A DNA stretch of 64,000 nucleotides from Stramonita haemastoma (taxonomy: Eukaryota; Mollusca; Gastropoda; Neogastropoda; Muricidae). The stretch spans positions 17,526,158 through 17,590,157 of the forward strand of contig CM060334.1 of the NCBI GenBank assembly GCA_030674155.1. Direction: 5' to 3'. Position 1 is the stretch's first letter; the number at the start of each line of letters is the position of its first letter. A model generated the notes under the pieces. It was not told where the DNA came from. It saw only the letters and a program-made list of their open reading frames with translations, and ran no database searches. Position numbers and translations under genes: made by a program. Positions 62,741-64,000 of the stretch are shown piece by piece.

Positions 62741-63085
62741 ACACTGGCTGCTCCTCCCTCCCCACAGACAGACCAGCCCTAAAGCGCTTTTACTTACCCC
62801 GCCTTTTATTTGTGGGTACAAACAGAATTTGGTTGCAAGCTGGATGCTGCAACAGTAGCATAACACAGTCAGGCAGTCCCAATTTGGCCGCCAGATACAA
62901 GCTGGTCTGTCCTTCTTTGTCGCAAGCATTGTAGTTGGCTCCGGAGGAGAGGAGCAGGTCTACACACTGAAGATTGTTTTTCCGGACTGCCAAATGGAGG
63001 GGAGTGCTTCCCACTTCAAAAGGTGAACTGTCCATACACAAGTCCTCAGGTACCGTATCACTACGAGATAGCATCCATTCCCTAC
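56844..63085 (-). CDS. Ankyrin-repeat / SOCS-box-like protein, 3' three exons (partial)
   Basis: Three exons join in frame: 63085-62798, 60179-59955 and 57520-56844 (stop TAA at 56844-56846). Upstream exons are beyond the right edge. The first two exons carry about three ankyrin repeats (GSTPLHLAVRKNNLQCVDLL, GQTSLYLAAKLGLPDCVMLL, ETALHECFRNGRK). The last exon is a 225-residue region I do not recognise, ending in LHQSRAALRKIP...LPETLKEYLLE, which fits a degenerate SOCS box (BC box, then LPxxLKxYLL). Known ASB-family proteins use this layout as substrate receptors for Elongin B/C-Cullin 5 ligases; that role is inferred. The central region is unlike the common vertebrate ASBs, so no symbol is given. 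Confidence 0.82.
57668..57780 (-). mobile_element. SINE B tail fragment
   Basis: Reversed tail TGTATCGAGGATGATGGAAT to GGCCTACTCTTTCAAAAAGC in the last intron of the ankyrin/SOCS gene. Part of the internal sequence is deleted near 57725. Confidence 0.7.
57850..58248 (-). mobile_element. SINE C copy, full length
   Basis: A third tRNA-derived family. The head is at the right: on the minus strand A-box-like GTCGGTGGTCTAGGTG and B box GGTTCGAACCCC. The body includes TTCTACAGAATTTTC, GTGATGTGTAACTCACAGG and a conserved distal part (GGAGAGCGCGTCACCACAAG, TGTACCACTTTATGTCACAG). Confidence 0.82.
58252..58450 (+). pseudogene. Frameshifted RTE-like reverse transcriptase fragment
   Basis: The plus strand reads IRVNDQKLETVQSFKYLAAL VSDKGS...RIAQTTNS, then shifts frame to ALSKLNITWKDKNISLKLV. 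This matches the thumb segment (LExVxxFKYLGSxxSxDG...KxxLW) of the same RT type as the element at 52083-53655. It lies in the last intron of the ankyrin/SOCS gene. Confidence 0.75.
58600..59465. mobile_element. Element E copy, left end missing
   Basis: GA-rich tandem units (58600-58945) followed by the ~500 bp unique segment ending CCTAGAATCAACACTG at 59465, collinear with 15390-16654. The left CAGTG end is absent; RT fragment sequence lies there instead. Confidence 0.8.
58608..58689. repeat. (GA)n microsatellite
   Basis: About 40 GA units with ACAGAG interruptions at the start; it forms the left end of the GA-rich units of element E. Confidence 0.95.
59466..59888 (+). mobile_element. SINE B tail split by SINE A
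   Basis: B tail from GTGCTGGTGGGAACAGATG, interrupted by the SINE A at 59523-59818, resuming to CGATATAAAGGAATAAATA. It follows directly after the right end of an element-E copy. Confidence 0.85.
59523..59831 (-). mobile_element. SINE A copy nested in SINE B
   Basis: Complete minus-strand SINE A inserted into a SINE B tail. Perfect 13-bp target duplication CATACACACGGGG at 59510-59522 and 59819-59831. The order A-into-B is therefore direct. Confidence 0.93.
59955..60179 (-). CDS. Ankyrin/SOCS gene, second ankyrin exon
   Basis: Encodes ETALHECFRNGRKMTDCVKE, LVLRGADISHKNAQWRCPV, YVAIKNGWDEDIIKFVIEKS to TSTGKGVQ, continuing the ankyrin fold. Acceptor TTTTTTTTCTTCAG, donor GTATGT, phase 1 at both ends. 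Confidence 0.88.
61275..61575. mobile_element. Interspersed repeat F, copy 2
   Basis: GGTAAAGGTGCTCCCATAAC, GAGACCTCAGCTTCTCCAGG, CCATTTACAGCTGGGTGAAC to GAGCTGTCCCGTTCCCACTT. It lies between the ankyrin exons of the ankyrin/SOCS gene. Confidence 0.7.
61580..62680 (+). other. Possible decayed coding remnant
   Basis: 61911-62120 reads, with stops, an acidic frame (LSKFMRRSIELVKTEGSDVK, DKESDFVSSVESKHEILD, ASDVNIELSIIVKETQVH) unlike neighbouring intron DNA in codon texture. It lies in the intron between two ankyrin exons and may be an old transposon or gene fragment. Family not recognised. Confidence 0.3.
62682..62733. repeat. (CA)n 65 bp past an ankyrin exon donor
   Basis: About 25 CA units in the intron after the exon at 62798-63085. 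Confidence 0.95.
62798..63085 (-). CDS. Ankyrin/SOCS gene, internal exon with ankyrin repeats
   Basis: Starts in phase 1, so it completes a codon begun in an upstream exon, after acceptor CTTTTCCAG. It encodes REWMLSRSDTVPEDL, then two ankyrin repeats with TPLHLAV and TSLYLAAK cores, ending LFVPTNKRR before donor GTAAGT. The previous exon is not visible in the 0.9 kb to the edge. Confidence 0.88.
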
Positions 63086-63340
63086 CTGGAAAAGGAAAGA
63101 AAAAAGGACTACAGTTTTTACCTCACACATGAATATCAATCACAAATAAATCTAAATCCCTTCCCATTTCGATTTTTTTGTTGTTGGTGGTATTCATTAA
63201 AACATTTTCTTAAAAAACTGGGGGAGGAGGGGGCTGTTGTTTGTAACGCTTTATGTGATTATCCTGAATCTGATCTGTAAGTGTAGAACAGAAGAGTAGA
63301 ACGCATGTGTTAGTTAATGCATGTACATGTGATTATCGAG

Positions 63341-63399
<59 letters not shown>

Positions 63400-64000
63400 A
63401 CAAATTACATACACAAAGACACTCTTTCACAGGGTGACTTTTCCCCAAAATTTTCCAATACTGAACTTTTATTTTTTCCTTCTTTTTTTTTTAACCATAG
63501 CCAGCACCTCGATTCTAGTCTTTGCCAAATAACCATAGCAAACAACAATGTCTTAGGCTATAATAGAACACCTGAAGTATGCACTACATGAATATCAAGA
63601 GCAAAGCAACTAATCCAATCCAATTATGTTGCTTATAGCCCTGCCACACAGGCCATATCGGGGCTGTCACCTCCTCATATTTTAAAACTCATATTAAAAC
63701 TGTGCAAATATATAATACAGATTAAAAGTGTGCAACTATGTACAGTTTAAAATGGGGTATAAAACCAACTCAACTGTCCTTGCTTGTATCAACGCCCTGG
63801 TCAACCATAAAGGTCAGCCCAGGACGGCCACCACATCGTGGGAAAACCCACATCGATCACACATAAAATGAGATAAAACCAAAACCAGATTCCTTAAAAT
63901 GACCCTGTCCTTACAGACCAACTATACCACTTTCACTCATATCAGATGGAAAAAGCCTGATTCTCTCAGGAAGTTAAAAATGGTGTCCAGTGGAACATCC
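63086..64000. other. Intron or upstream DNA of the ankyrin/SOCS gene
   Basis: No further exon recognised. 63640-63780 matches 22185-22300 (CATATCGGGGCTGTCACCTC, TTTAAAATGGGGTATAAAAC), another interspersed repeat. Confidence 0.6.
63342..63398. repeat. (CA)n microsatellite
   Basis: About 28 CA units upstream of the first visible ankyrin exon. Confidence 0.95.

Overview
The window looks like nuclear DNA from an invertebrate animal, most plausibly a lophotrochozoan and perhaps a marine gastropod mollusc. The grounds are spliced genes with many short exons in large introns, very abundant CA/GT and GA microsatellites, several tRNA-headed SINE families, non-LTR reverse transcriptase remnants and an animal-type ubiquilin. 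The species cannot be named from sequence alone. There is one 100-base assembly gap (4517-4616). No prokaryotic, organellar or CRISPR content was seen.

Genes. Three protein-coding genes are supported, all on the minus strand. (1) A complete ubiquilin gene runs from the start codon at 45720 to the stop at 23044-23046. Its 15 coding exons total 1698 nt, which gives 565 residues. Every junction has consensus GT/AG sites and the phases join without a frameshift. The protein has an N-terminal ubiquitin-like domain, paired STI1-type repeats, a Thr-rich linker and a C-terminal UBA domain, so it should shuttle ubiquitinated clients to the proteasome. (2) The last three exons of an ankyrin-repeat protein with a C-terminal SOCS-box-like tail lie at 56844-63085; its 5' exons are beyond the right edge. 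Such proteins usually act as substrate receptors of Cullin-RING ubiquitin ligases, so both recognised genes belong to ubiquitin biology, though nothing shows this is more than chance. (3) One exon at 13744-13979 encodes a Pro/Ser- and Gln-rich segment of an unrecognised protein.

Layout. 1-5 kb: SINEs, microsatellites, a C-rich minisatellite and the gap. 5.7-7.4 kb: a TA-flanked MITE and a large foldback structure with CCAAT and TATA motifs. 7.5-11.75 kb: an AT-rich satellite with a higher-order repeat of about 1.55 kb, invaded by a SINE. 13.7-14 kb: the Gln-rich exon. 15.1-16.7 kb: a hAT-like terminal-inverted-repeat element with GA-rich tandem units. 17.4-19.7 kb: a tandem duplication in which only one copy carries a MITE. 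23-45.7 kb: ubiquilin, with introns full of insertions, including an internally deleted piggyBac element, a foldback element, several SINEs and two dead reverse transcriptase fragments. 46-56 kb: long SINE-like elements, a 5'-truncated LINE and a 55-bp minisatellite split into two arrays. 56.8-63.1 kb: the ankyrin/SOCS gene.

I see no undescribed multi-gene system. The most interesting content is repeat biology: nested SINEs with readable target-site duplications, an empty/filled MITE pair, a splice-acceptor-carrying minisatellite, and CCAAT/TATA foldbacks.
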